Source: Gammaproteobacteria bacterium (GTDB taxonomy: Bacteria; Pseudomonadota; Gammaproteobacteria; Pseudomonadales; Azotimanducaceae). From it: 10,156 bases of DNA. The position numbers and the translations under genes were made by a program. Below the pieces are notes generated by a model. It saw only the letters and a list, made by a program, of their open reading frames with translations. It did no database searches and had not been told where the DNA came from. Location: contig JAPUJX010000637.1 of the NCBI GenBank assembly GCA_027295975.1, positions 1 through 10,156 of the forward strand. Direction: 5' to 3'. Positions 1 to 7,219 of the stretch are shown here, in pieces. Position 1 is the first letter of the stretch. Each line of letters opens with the position of its first letter.

Positions 1-1
1 A

Positions 2-154
2 GGATTCTGCACTCTCCCGAAGGGCACGATTCTCAAGGCCGGTGCCCGCGTTGCGCACCTTGGCAATGGAATTACCATCCCCAGCGGAGCGCGCCTTGCT
101 ACAGACCTTGAGAATCGCGCTGAAACTATGCGAATTAACCAGACAGGACACTAG
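2..154 (+). CDS. C-terminal end of an unidentified protein (partial)
   Basis: A reading frame is open from the first bases of the window to a TAG at 152-154, giving the last 50 residues of a protein whose start lies outside. Third codon positions are mostly G or C, as expected for a real gene here. The tail has short glycine/proline turns (LPKGTILKAG, then ITIPSGARL, then a charged stretch ending RINQTGH). This loosely recalls the left-handed beta-helix end of sugar nucleotidyltransferases such as GlgC, where an I-P-x-G turn precedes a D/E/R-rich tail. The resemblance is weak and I do not assign a function. Its stop codon overlaps that of the convergent methyltransferase gene. Confidence 0.45.
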   Translation, partial: GFCTLPKGTILKAGARVAHLGNGITIPSGARLATDLENRAETMRINQTGH

Positions 155-894
155 ATGTGGGTGTGCGTGATGCGCAGCCACATTTGCCCGTATTCCGTAT
201 CCTGCCTGGTTGCGGTCAATCCCCGTTCCCGGCAGACGTGTGCAATCCAGGAAAATTTATAGAGCACGGTGCCATCGAGGGGTTCGATATAGGTTGCGCC
301 AACCCAGGCGTCACCCCGATATTGGCGACGATACCAGGGGCATGGCTTGATACTGGTCAGGAAGACACCGTCTGGTCCCGTGGTCAGGATAAACTGGTCC
401 AACATCTTCTCTATCTGCCGCGGGCTCGCATGAGTCCAGATCGAGCGGGCCATAATGAAGTCGAATTGCGCATCGAACACCTGAAAATCCAACTCCGGAT
501 TCATGTCGAACCGTGGCTGCTTCTCTTCGATTAACGCGGTTGTGACGATAAGCTCTTTTCCGATCTCCAGCATTTCCCGGCTGGGCTCGATGCCGTAATA
601 CCCACCTTGCTGTAAAAAATGAATGAGCCAGTAGCCGCCCCGAAGGCAGCCGCAGCCGATGTCCAAGACCTTGGAATCGGGATTCAGACCGTTGCGCAGC
701 AGAATTGACAACTGATTGCGGCCAACCGTTTCGAACTTTCGCAATGGACCGCCAAGGAATATACCCCGGGCCTGGACGGCTTCGGCGCGTTCTCTCAGGG
801 AGGGTGAGGGCACAGAATAATCCCGTGTCAAAAAGCCTATTACATGCGATTTTTTCCGCCAGGTAAATGTGATGTCATGAATCTCGCGGGGCAA
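151..894 (-). CDS. Class I SAM-dependent methyltransferase
   Basis: The 247-residue protein is a soluble Rossmann-fold methyltransferase. Motif I, the SAM-binding glycine loop, is VLDIGCGCLRGG at about residues 76-87. The acidic residue closing strand beta-2 is Glu103 in YYGIEPS. The fourth-strand region is FDFIMARSIWTHAS at about 144-157, followed by a helix and the LTTGPDGVFLTSI strand. No signal peptide or membrane segment is visible. The frame opens after an in-frame stop at 901-903 and contains no early ATG. The start is therefore probably the TTG at 892-894, with no clear ribosome binding site; a GTG near residue 28 would still keep the whole SAM domain. The acceptor is not evident. Its position beside LPS genes suggests a sugar or lipid substrate, but it is on the opposite strand to its neighbours and may be independent. 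It ends tail to tail with the upstream partial gene. Confidence 0.8.
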   Translation of the reverse strand: MPREIHDITFTWRKKSHVIGFLTRDYSVPSPSLRERAEAVQARGIFLGGPLRKFETVGRNQLSILLRNGLNPDSKVLDIGCGCLRGGYWLIHFLQQGGYYGIEPSREMLEIGKELIVTTALIEEKQPRFDMNPELDFQVFDAQFDFIMARSIWTHASPRQIEKMLDQFILTTGPDGVFLTSIKPCPWYRRQYRGDAWVGATYIEPLDGTVLYKFSWIAHVCRERGLTATRQDTEYGQMWLRITHTHI

Positions 895-983
895 CTGAGG
901 TCAAGGTCTCGCGAGGCTGAGGACGATCTCCTGAATTGGTTCATGATTGATCCAGAGCGCATACCGGCGTCGCGGATGATGGC

Positions 984-1013
984 TTGAAGGAAATCCGCAG
1001 ACAAGGCTTAATT
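984..1013 (+). promoter_or_regulatory. Possible sigma-70 promoter for the kinase-like gene
   Basis: The 178-base gap between the methyltransferase start (894) and the kinase-like gene holds no convincing gene. A TTGAAG at 984-989 and a TTAATT at 1008-1013 are 18 bases apart, a reasonable but not strong match to a sigma-70 promoter. It lies 30 to 60 bases before the two candidate start codons of the downstream gene. Weak matches of this kind occur by chance, so this is only a candidate. Confidence 0.2.
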
Positions 1014-1072
1014 TCCCAATCCGAAAGCGATGGATCTGCTGCTTGAACTCACATCCAGAAAACCCTCAGCGT

Positions 1073-1813
1073 ATGAGCCCAGAGGCGTTCGAGGCGCTGT
1101 GTCGCGACGGCAAGATCATCGAAACCAAACAACTGCGACCGGCCGTAATCGAGCACCGGCATAACGACGGCCGCATGCAGATAACAAAATTCTGGTATCC
1201 CCGATCCCCGCTTTCCAGCGATCGCCTTCGACCCTACGCATGGCGCTTCGTGGCGGCGACGGAAGAACTCCGGAGACGGAGGATCAGAGCACCGATGGTT
1301 GTCGATTGCGGCATTCTGGCGAAACAACCGAAGGTGCGGTGGGTAACGTACGAGAAGTTGTCCGGTACCCCGGTTCGAAACAGTTCACAGCTTGATCCCC
1401 CCGAGGTCGACGTCGGTCGGCTTGCGCGTTTCATCCAGATGCTTCATGACGCAGGCGTTTATTTCCGGGCCTTGAATCTTGGAAATATTCTGCTCTGTAG
1501 CGACAACGTTTATGGTTTGATAGATGTTGCCGATATCCGTTTTTACAAGTCCCTTGCCACGCGCCTGCGCATCCGCAATCTCGGCAGCTTTTGCGCCCAG
1601 CCGGGAGACTCCGGCTACTTTCACGACGGTCCGGCTCACGCCATCGTCACTGCCTATTGCGAAGCCGTTGGTTTCGACACCCGCGAGATCCTGGCAAAAG
1701 TAGATCGAAACGTGCGGTCGCGACGCAATAAGATGATTCGAATCCGGCGAAGACGAGGCCTCGCGCCCCTGAAGATCGGGGAATATCCAACTGATCGAGA
1801 GCAGAACGCATAA
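1073..1813 (+). CDS. Kinase-like protein of the WaaP/Kdo-kinase fold, catalytic Asp missing
   Basis: The 246-residue protein follows the plan of small lipopolysaccharide kinases (WaaP, KdkA). There is a beta-3-like lysine in ITKFWY (about residue 39), an alpha-C-like EEL (about 64-66), a catalytic-loop segment LHDAGVYFRALNLGNILL (about 124-141), and a DFG-like LIDVADIRF (about 149-157). Where active kinases have HRDLNxxN, this protein has FRALNLGN. The His and catalytic Asp are replaced by Phe and Ala, while the metal-binding Asn and the LID aspartate remain. The C-terminal 40 residues are rich in Arg and Lys, compatible with contact with phosphate or membrane. From memory, similar FR-x-L sequences occur in proteins annotated 'toluene tolerance' near Pseudomonas LPS genes, so the change may be a family trait. 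The start is chosen at the ATG (1073). A TTG at 1043, with a weak GGA seven bases upstream, would add 10 residues. Activity and substrate are unknown. Confidence 0.72.
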   Translation: MSPEAFEALCRDGKIIETKQLRPAVIEHRHNDGRMQITKFWYPRSPLSSDRLRPYAWRFVAATEELRRRRIRAPMVVDCGILAKQPKVRWVTYEKLSGTPVRNSSQLDPPEVDVGRLARFIQMLHDAGVYFRALNLGNILLCSDNVYGLIDVADIRFYKSLATRLRIRNLGSFCAQPGDSGYFHDGPAHAIVTAYCEAVGFDTREILAKVDRNVRSRRNKMIRIRRRRGLAPLKIGEYPTDREQNA

Positions 1814-1923
1814 ATGCGACGAATTTGGAGCACCGACACGAGGTCCGGGCAACCTTGTATCGGGCATTTGTCGCCGCCCGATTCGTTATAGTAGGCGCTT
1901 TGTCCAGGCAGCCATCATAAGAA

Positions 1924-3657
1924 GTGATAATTCTCGGACTCTCCGGCGCGCTCAACCACGACCCCTCAGCAGCATTGTTGGTAGACGGACAGACAGTCGC
2001 TGCGTCCGAGGAGGAACGTTTCCTGCGCGACAAACATGCCAGAAACCGCATGCCTCTGGAAGCTGCGCGTAGCTGTTTGAAGACCGCCGGGGTGAAAGCC
2101 CGCGACATCGATGTGGTTGCCTTTCCCTATGCGCCCATCAGCCTCTTTTCGAAGGCGCGTTGGCATTTTGCCAGGCGGTACTGGTATGCACCGGACCGGT
2201 CGCTCGATGCCTTGCTGAATGGCAATCGACGCTTTCGCCGCAACCGCCGCCGGGTCCTCGATACCGGCGAGATGTTGGGCATCGACTGGAAGCGCACCGA
2301 GTTTGTACCCGTGGAGCATCACCTGGCGCACGCCTCGAGTGCCTATCACCTGAGCGGCTTCACGGAAAAAACGGCCATTATGGGGGTCGACGGCAAGGGC
2401 GAGTATGCAACCACGTTCTTCGGCTACGGGGAGAACGGTCGCATTCACCGCATCAAGGAATTTTACGATCCGGATTCCTTGAGTGGCGTTTATGGCGCAA
2501 TCACCGAGTATCTGGGGTTCGAGATGCTGGATGGTGAGTACAAAGTGATGGGCATGGCGCCCTACGGCGATGCGGGTAAATACGACCTGTCGCGGTTGAT
2601 CCGGCACAAGGGTCGTGGTTTCGAGGTGGATACCAGCTACGTGAATACGGTGGGTCTGCGCCGGCACAAGGAAGACGGCATTGGCTACTATTTCAGCGAC
2701 AAACTGCTGGACTGGCTGGGTCCGAAACGCAAGGGAGATGTTGCCGATGAGCCCTACATCCACTATGCGGCGTCCATGCAGAAACTGTTCGAGGATTGGT
2801 GTCTGGAACTCATGGAAACCTATCTGGGCGGCATTTTACGTGAGACCGGACGGTTGGCTTTCGCCGGAGGCGGGGCGCTGAACGTAAAGCTCAATCAGCG
2901 TATCGTTGCGCTGGATCACGTCAAGGAACTGTTCGTGCAACCGGCGGCGGGAGACTCCGGCACCTCCCTGGGAGCGGCCACCTTTGTGGCAGCGGCGCGA
3001 GGTGAGAGCTTGGCGCCGATGACCCACGTGTTCCTGGGGCCGAGTTATTCGAACGCCGAATGTGTCGAGGCGCTCGAGGCATGCCGCGAACCGCTGAACT
3101 GGAAGAAGCTCGAAGACGTCCCGGAGGAGACCGCGCAGTTGCTTGCTGCCGGGCATCCGGTGGCGTGGTTTCAAGGGCGAATGGAGTTTGGTCCCCGGGC
3201 GCTCGGCGGTCGCAGCATCCTCGGCTGTCCGGGTGTGGCGGGTATCGCCAACCGGATCAACGAGCAGATAAAGTTCCGGGAGCGCTGGCGACCCTTTTGC
3301 CCGAGTGTCCTGGACAGGGTGGCCGAAGAGATCATACAGACCGATCATCCGGCGCCTTTCATGACAATCACTTTCGATGTAGCCCAGGAGTGGAAGTCGA
3401 GAATTCCCGAGGTCGTGCATGCAGACGGCACGGCACGAGTACATGTCGTCGAGGAAACTCAGCATCCACGCTACTACTCGCTGCTGGAGCATATGGAAAA
3501 GCTCACCGGCAACGGGGTGGTTTTGAATACCTCCCTCAACCGACGCGGTGAGCCGATGGTCTGCTCGCCCCGCGATGCGCTGAACATGTTTTTCGGATCC
3601 GACCTGCAGTATCTGGTGTTGGAAGACTATCTGGTTACCAAGGGTGAAGATGACTGA
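1924..3657 (+). CDS. NodU/CmcH-type O-carbamoyltransferase
   Basis: The 577-residue protein has the full length and layout of the NodU/CmcH/TobZ carbamoyltransferases. These make carbamoyl-adenylate from carbamoyl phosphate and ATP, then move the carbamoyl group to a sugar hydroxyl. The N-terminal Kae1-like domain begins MIILGLSGALNHDPSAALL, carries the metal-binding HHLAHASSAY at 132-141 (His132, His136), and has the nucleotide-site AGGGALNVKLN at 314-324. The C-terminal domain has FQGRMEFGPRALGGRSIL at 416-433, KFRERWRPFCPSVL at 450-463 and VLNTSLNRRGEP at 533-544. All family landmarks seem intact. The protein is predicted cytoplasmic. The start is a GTG at 1924 with only a weak purine run before it; no in-frame ATG lies close by. 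A TATAGT at 1887-1892 could be a -10 element but has no matching -35. The gene overlaps the next by 8 bases. In P. aeruginosa, WapO of this family carbamoylates a core heptose. The same role here is an inference from the LPS context. Confidence 0.92.
   Translation: MIILGLSGALNHDPSAALLVDGQTVAASEEERFLRDKHARNRMPLEAARSCLKTAGVKARDIDVVAFPYAPISLFSKARWHFARRYWYAPDRSLDALLNGNRRFRRNRRRVLDTGEMLGIDWKRTEFVPVEHHLAHASSAYHLSGFTEKTAIMGVDGKGEYATTFFGYGENGRIHRIKEFYDPDSLSGVYGAITEYLGFEMLDGEYKVMGMAPYGDAGKYDLSRLIRHKGRGFEVDTSYVNTVGLRRHKEDGIGYYFSDKLLDWLGPKRKGDVADEPYIHYAASMQKLFEDWCLELMETYLGGILRETGRLAFAGGGALNVKLNQRIVALDHVKELFVQPAAGDSGTSLGAATFVAAARGESLAPMTHVFLGPSYSNAECVEALEACREPLNWKKLEDVPEETAQLLAAGHPVAWFQGRMEFGPRALGGRSILGCPGVAGIANRINEQIKFRERWRPFCPSVLDRVAEEIIQTDHPAPFMTITFDVAQEWKSRIPEVVHADGTARVHVVEETQHPRYYSLLEHMEKLTGNGVVLNTSLNRRGEPMVCSPRDALNMFFGSDLQYLVLEDYLVTKGEDD
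3640..3657 (+). promoter_or_regulatory. Overlap and ribosome binding site coupling the carbamoyltransferase to the glycosyltransferase
   Basis: The glycosyltransferase ATG at 3650-3652 lies inside the last codons of the carbamoyltransferase, whose TGA is at 3655-3657. An AAGGG at 3640-3644 is five bases before this ATG and fits a Shine-Dalgarno site. This decides the start over the in-frame GTG at 3644. The arrangement is typical of translational coupling, so the two proteins are probably made together. Confidence 0.6.
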
Positions 3658-4744
3658 ACCCCTCGACGGCTTGATTCTGCAACTGTGCCCCAACGATCAT
3701 CCGCCGTTTCTCGATATATGCCGCGTGTACCAGGCGGCCGGCGAGAGCCTGGGTTACCGGGTGTTGACCATCTTCTTGAGCAATCCAACCTCTACGCCGT
3801 CCGTCGACGGTCATTACCTGAACGCCGCAAACCTGAAACGCACCCGGGCTCTTTCGGAAACGCTGGAAAACGCCGTGCGCGGCTGCGTGGGCGAAGAAAT
3901 TCCCCTTTTGACGTTATGTCATCGTTATCGAGCATTTCGAACGTTTTGTGTTTCGGGTTTGAAGAGCGAACGAATTGTCGCCGTGGCGCACGAATTTGGT
4001 TTCTTCGAACGCCTGCAAAGGCGACTTGCGCTCAAGTTGTTATCTCGTGAAGTCATATTTGCGGGTGTATCCGAACCGGTCCGCGAGGAGCTTGCACGGG
4101 TCGTGGAGGAAACGGTGGTGTTTCCCAACGGATTTGATTGGGCGCGAGTCGCCAATAGCCGGGTCTCGCGGGTAGACGCCCTGGCCGTTCTGGGTGTCCC
4201 GGGGGAAGGGTTTACCTTCGGGGTGGTGGGGCGTCTGCATCCGAAGAAACAGCCGGGGCTCGCAGTGGCTGGGTTTCGTGAAGCACTGGCAGACATGCCG
4301 GGAGCCCGACTCGTTTTCATCGGCGATGGAGAGTTGCATGAGGTTCTCGAGTCCGAGAGCAGGGGATTACCCATACACTTTGCCGGATTTGTTGCCGACG
4401 CCCCACGTTACTACGCGGCCCTGGATGCACTGCTCATTCCTTCTTCGGACAAGGAGGCGTTTGCCATGGTTGCGCTCGAGGCCATGGCTGCCGGGGTGCC
4501 GGTCGTGGCGGGTCCCGCTCCGGGTCCCCGTAGTGTGTTGGGTGAAATCGGCAACTATTTCGAGGAGGCGACGGAGACATCGGTTGCGGTTGCGCTCAGG
4601 GAAGTTTTTGCATCGGAACGGTCGGGGCTGCTCGAGTCGTGCAAACAAAAAGGAATCGAACTGGTCAAGCGAGACTACTCCGTTGCGGCCATCGCTCGCC
4701 GCCTGGATGCGCTGATTCAGCCGCTCATCGACGGGGTGCGCTGA
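3650..4744 (+). CDS. Family GT4 glycosyltransferase
   Basis: The 364-residue protein is a GT-B-fold retaining glycosyltransferase. Its N-terminal acceptor domain runs to about residue 165 and ends in the linker VVFPNGFDWARV. The nucleotide-sugar domain follows, with TFGVVGRLHPKKQPGLAV (about 189-206), LVFIGDGEL (about 221-229), HFAGFVADAPRYYAALD (about 243-259) and the E-x7-E motif in KEAFAMVALEAMAAGVPVVAG (Glu269, Glu277). There is no membrane segment. Donor and acceptor cannot be read from sequence. The coupling to a carbamoyltransferase and nearby hldE and waaA suggest a sugar of the LPS core or a related surface glycan. Many GT4 proteins have similar motifs, so no gene symbol is given. 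The last codons and the stop lie in a 29-bp tandem duplication, which may have shortened the C-terminus. It is convergent with the acyltransferase gene, leaving a 36-base gap without a visible terminator. Confidence 0.88.
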   Translation: MTEPLDGLILQLCPNDHPPFLDICRVYQAAGESLGYRVLTIFLSNPTSTPSVDGHYLNAANLKRTRALSETLENAVRGCVGEEIPLLTLCHRYRAFRTFCVSGLKSERIVAVAHEFGFFERLQRRLALKLLSREVIFAGVSEPVREELARVVEETVVFPNGFDWARVANSRVSRVDALAVLGVPGEGFTFGVVGRLHPKKQPGLAVAGFREALADMPGARLVFIGDGELHEVLESESRGLPIHFAGFVADAPRYYAALDALLIPSSDKEAFAMVALEAMAAGVPVVAGPAPGPRSVLGEIGNYFEEATETSVAVALREVFASERSGLLESCKQKGIELVKRDYSVAAIARRLDALIQPLIDGVR

Positions 4745-4765
4745 TTCAGCCGCTCATCGACCGGG
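4708..4765. repeat. Two-copy 29-bp tandem duplication over a stop codon
   Basis: Bases 4708-4736 and 4737-4765 are the same 29-base unit, differing at one position (G at 4733, C at 4762). The first copy encodes the end of the glycosyltransferase. The TGA at 4742-4744 is made where the second copy begins in a shifted frame, because 29 is not a multiple of three. With one copy removed, the frame would run on through 15 further codons after the shared LID-x-VR tail and stop at a TGA at 4816-4818, inside the convergent acyltransferase gene. Confidence 0.9.
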
Positions 4766-4780
4766 TGCGGGTTTGGCCGT

Positions 4781-5695
4781 TCAGTAAAAAGATGGTTCGC
4801 CTTCCGGTCGGGTTTTGAATCGCCGGTGAATCCACAAATATTGTTCGGGATGTTGCCGGATAACGGCTTCGAGGATTCCGTTCATGAGGGTCGCATCCGC
4901 CACATCATCGTCCGTGGGAAACCCCTCTATGATCGGGCTGAAGTTGATGGACCAGGTCTGCTTGTCGAGATCCCGAAAGTGACTCATGAACAACACGGGG
5001 CTGTTGTTGAAACGGGCGAACCGTGCGGTCGCGGTGATGGAAGCCGTTGCTATTCCGAAAAACGGCGCGAACACCGAGTGTTTACGTCCGTAATCCTGGT
5101 CGGCCGCATACCAGATAGTGCGGCCGGCTTTCAGCCGGCGTAACGTCTGGCGAGTGTCCTCGCGTTCGATCACGCCGTCGAAAAATCGATCGCGCCCCGT
5201 GACCTGTAACCACTCCCATACCGGATTCTTGTTTTCGCGATACATCACGTCGATGTCCACCGCGTCGGAAAGCGCGCGTGAGATGATGTCCATGACGGCA
5301 AAATGCCCGCCAATCAGAAGGACGCCGCGGCCCATGGCTTGTGCCGCCTCGAGATGTTCGATGCCGGTGATCAAACAGCGCTCGTGAACGTTTCGTTTGG
5401 GGTTCAACCAGGGAACCATGATCTCCACCGCGCCCACGGCGATATGGATGAACACGTCTTTTACCATTTGCTTTCGCGCCGGGTCGGAAAGCTCGGGAAA
5501 ACACAACTTCAGGTTAACTTCGGCGACGTGGCGACGATGCCGGGCAATGTGGAAAAAGATGCGCCCGACCCATTTGCTCAACGCCACCGTGACCACCATG
5601 GGCAGGTGGGTCAGCAGCCAGGCGAAACCGACGGCCAGCCACGTTCCCCATACGCGAGGCGAATAGATATGGGGCCGGGGTTTGCGTTTCGACAT
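4781..5695 (-). CDS. Lipid A late acyltransferase, HtrB/LpxL family
   Basis: The 304-residue protein belongs to the lysophospholipid-acyltransferase-like family that adds secondary acyl chains to Kdo-lipid A precursors at the inner membrane. An N-terminal hydrophobic segment (about residues 16-40, WGTWLAVGFAWLLTHLP onward) is a likely membrane anchor. The catalytic H-x4-D is HFAVMD (His131, Asp136), in a VLLIGGHF context. Further landmarks are MYRENKNP (151-158), ADQDYG (198-203), APFFG (210-214) and the near C-terminal WIHRRFKTRPEGEPSFY. Length is normal for the family. The ATG at 5693-5695 is chosen because the protein then begins MSKRKPRPHIYSPR, a typical basic head before the anchor. The frame stays open upstream, but only antisense to hldE. 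A TACAAT box precedes it. I cannot tell from sequence which chain length or position it acylates, so lpxL, lpxM and htrB are not distinguished. Confidence 0.92.
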   Translation of the reverse strand: MSKRKPRPHIYSPRVWGTWLAVGFAWLLTHLPMVVTVALSKWVGRIFFHIARHRRHVAEVNLKLCFPELSDPARKQMVKDVFIHIAVGAVEIMVPWLNPKRNVHERCLITGIEHLEAAQAMGRGVLLIGGHFAVMDIISRALSDAVDIDVMYRENKNPVWEWLQVTGRDRFFDGVIEREDTRQTLRRLKAGRTIWYAADQDYGRKHSVFAPFFGIATASITATARFARFNNSPVLFMSHFRDLDKQTWSINFSPIIEGFPTDDDVADATLMNGILEAVIRQHPEQYLWIHRRFKTRPEGEPSFY

Positions 5696-5735
5696 GGAAC
5701 TGCGAGAAGGATCTGTTTGTTTGATGACCGGATAG

Positions 5736-5763
5736 ATTGTAGCAGGGCAGGCGTGTGTTACCA
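5736..5763 (-). promoter_or_regulatory. Possible sigma-70 promoter for the lipid A acyltransferase
   Basis: On the minus strand a TACAAT (plus coordinates 5736-5741) matches the -10 consensus well and lies about 40 bases before the acyltransferase ATG. Sixteen bases further upstream is TGGTAA (5758-5763), a poor -35 with three of six matches. The 78-base gap between the divergent acyltransferase and hldE must hold both promoters unless hldE is read from further away. No good plus-strand promoter was seen in it. Confidence 0.33.
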
Positions 5764-5773
5764 TCCGGGCGCC

Positions 5774-7192
5774 ATGGAGCTCCCCTCTCTGCAATCGGTT
5801 CACGTGCTTGTCGTGGGCGACCTCATGTTGGATCGTTACTGGATTGGCGATGCGCGTCGCATATCGCAGGAGGCGCCGGTGCCCGTTGTGGACATCGACC
5901 ATACCGAGGACCGGCCGGGTGGAGCTGCCAATGTTGCGCTCAACATCGCAAGCCTCGGCGCTCGCTGCACGCTTGTCGGTCTGGTAGGTGAAGACGAGGC
6001 GGCGGAACAGCTTCGAGCGACGTTGAGTGCTGCCGGCGTTACCTGTGATTTCATCACGATCGCCGATTGGTCGACCATCGTGAAACTTCGCGTGATCAGC
6101 CAGAAGCAACAGCTGATCCGTGCCGACTTCGAAAAAAAACTGCCCGTCGACGTACGAGCCGATGTCGAGGTACGGGTAAAGAAATATCTGGATAGTGCCA
6201 CTGCGATAGTACTTCAGGATTACGACAAAGGGTGCCTCGAAGATCCCCAACGAGAAATTACCGCGGCGGTAGCGGCCAACGTACCAGTAGTGGCCGATCC
6301 AAAACACAAGCCGTTTGCAAAATATGCGGGCGCCAACTTGTTTAAGCCAAACACCGGAGAATTCGCCGCTGAGGTAGGTCGTTGGGCCGACGATAGTGAT
6401 CTCGTTCAGAAAGCAATCGAAGTGTGCCGGGCGCACAATTTCGGGGCGGTGGTTGTTACCCGCGGTGGACGAGGTATGTCGGTTGCCCTGGCCGATGGCC
6501 GCCGTCAGCACATTCCCGGCCGCCCGGTGGATGTCTTCGACGTCACGGGCGCGGGTGACACCTCGGCGGCGGTGCTTGCGGTCATGACCAGTCTGGGCTG
6601 GGACCCGGTGGCCTGGGCCCAGGTCGCCAACATCGCCGGTGGGATTGTCGTTGGCAAGTTAGGCACAGCCGCCGTCACCGGTCCGGAGCTTGCCATGGCA
6701 TTAGCCGCCACCGACCGCGGCGATCGCGGCATCCTCACACGCGCGCAGCTGATCGACGCCGTTCAGCAGGCTCGCGGCAGCGGGCAGAAGATCGTATTCA
6801 CCAACGGTTGTTTCGACATCCTGCACGCTGGGCACGTTGCGTACCTCGAAGAGGCTCGCGCCCTCGGCGACCGTCTCATCGTTGCCGTCAACGACGATGC
6901 CTCGGTAACCCGGTTGAAGGGGAAAGGCAGGCCGGTGGAACCTCTCGAACGGCGCTTGAGAGTCCTGTCGGGACTCTCGTCGGTGGATTGGGTAGTGGGG
7001 TTTCCCGAGGATACCCCGGTGTCCCTGATTGAAACATTACAACCCGAGCTACTCGTCAAGGGCGGTGACTATGGTCCCGGCGAAGTTGTCGGAGCCGATA
7101 TGGTAAATGCCTACGGGGGTGAGGTTCGAGTACTTGGTCTTGTCGAAGATTGTTCAACTAGTGCTATCGTCGAGTCCATTCAGAAGGGTTAG
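5774..7192 (+). CDS. hldE: Bifunctional heptose-7-phosphate kinase / heptose-1-phosphate adenylyltransferase
   Basis: The 472-residue protein is a full-length HldE (also called RfaE), which makes ADP-heptose for the LPS inner core in the cytoplasm. It phosphorylates D-glycero-D-manno-heptose 7-phosphate at C1, then after phosphatase action transfers AMP. The N-terminal PfkB/ribokinase domain has VLVVGDLMLDRYW (11-23), RISQEAPVPVV (29-39), RPGGAANVALNIASLGA (47-63) and the catalytic DVTGAGDT (256-263, base Asp262). The C-terminal nucleotidyltransferase domain has TNGCFDILHAGHVAYL (343-358) with the HxGH signature at 351-354, then LKGKGRPV, LLVKGGDY (426-433) and EDCSTSAIV (458-466). It aligns end to end with my memory of E. 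coli HldE. The ATG at 5774 has no clear ribosome site. An in-frame GTG at 5753 has AGGG five bases before it and would add seven residues, so the true start may be there. It ends 27 bases before the convergent aldo-keto reductase. Confidence 0.97.
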   Translation: MELPSLQSVHVLVVGDLMLDRYWIGDARRISQEAPVPVVDIDHTEDRPGGAANVALNIASLGARCTLVGLVGEDEAAEQLRATLSAAGVTCDFITIADWSTIVKLRVISQKQQLIRADFEKKLPVDVRADVEVRVKKYLDSATAIVLQDYDKGCLEDPQREITAAVAANVPVVADPKHKPFAKYAGANLFKPNTGEFAAEVGRWADDSDLVQKAIEVCRAHNFGAVVVTRGGRGMSVALADGRRQHIPGRPVDVFDVTGAGDTSAAVLAVMTSLGWDPVAWAQVANIAGGIVVGKLGTAAVTGPELAMALAATDRGDRGILTRAQLIDAVQQARGSGQKIVFTNGCFDILHAGHVAYLEEARALGDRLIVAVNDDASVTRLKGKGRPVEPLERRLRVLSGLSSVDWVVGFPEDTPVSLIETLQPELLVKGGDYGPGEVVGADMVNAYGGEVRVLGLVEDCSTSAIVESIQKG

Positions 7193-7219
7193 GACTCAAA
7201 AGCCCGCGCCTCGTCCGTA

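Noticed and set aside
1814..1891. Small ATG frame of 25 codons right after the kinase-like gene
   Set aside because: It is short, lacks a ribosome site and shows no recognisable motif.
1966..3693. Long minus-strand open frames opposite the carbamoyltransferase (1966-2763 and 2836-3693)
   Set aside because: The carbamoyltransferase is supported by family motifs along its whole length. The opposite frames show no recognisable motif and are normal for GC-rich DNA.
5123..5139. Perfect 7-base stem with a 3-base loop, GCCGGCT-TTC-AGCCGGC
   Set aside because: It lies inside the acyltransferase coding region, where it encodes ordinary Arg-Arg-Leu-Lys-Ala-Gly codons. It has no T-run, so it is not a terminator.
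5303..5773. Plus-strand open frame running into hldE from upstream
   Set aside because: It is antisense to the acyltransferase. HldE proteins begin just before VLVVGD, so the extension is chance open frame.
5696..6511. Upstream continuation of the acyltransferase frame on the minus strand, open for over 800 bases
   Set aside because: It lies entirely over the divergent promoter gap and antisense to hldE, has no family similarity that I can see, and the acyltransferase has a normal family start at 5695.
7193..7219. Search for a bidirectional terminator between hldE and the aldo-keto reductase
   Set aside because: No stem with a T-run was found in the 27-base convergent gap.
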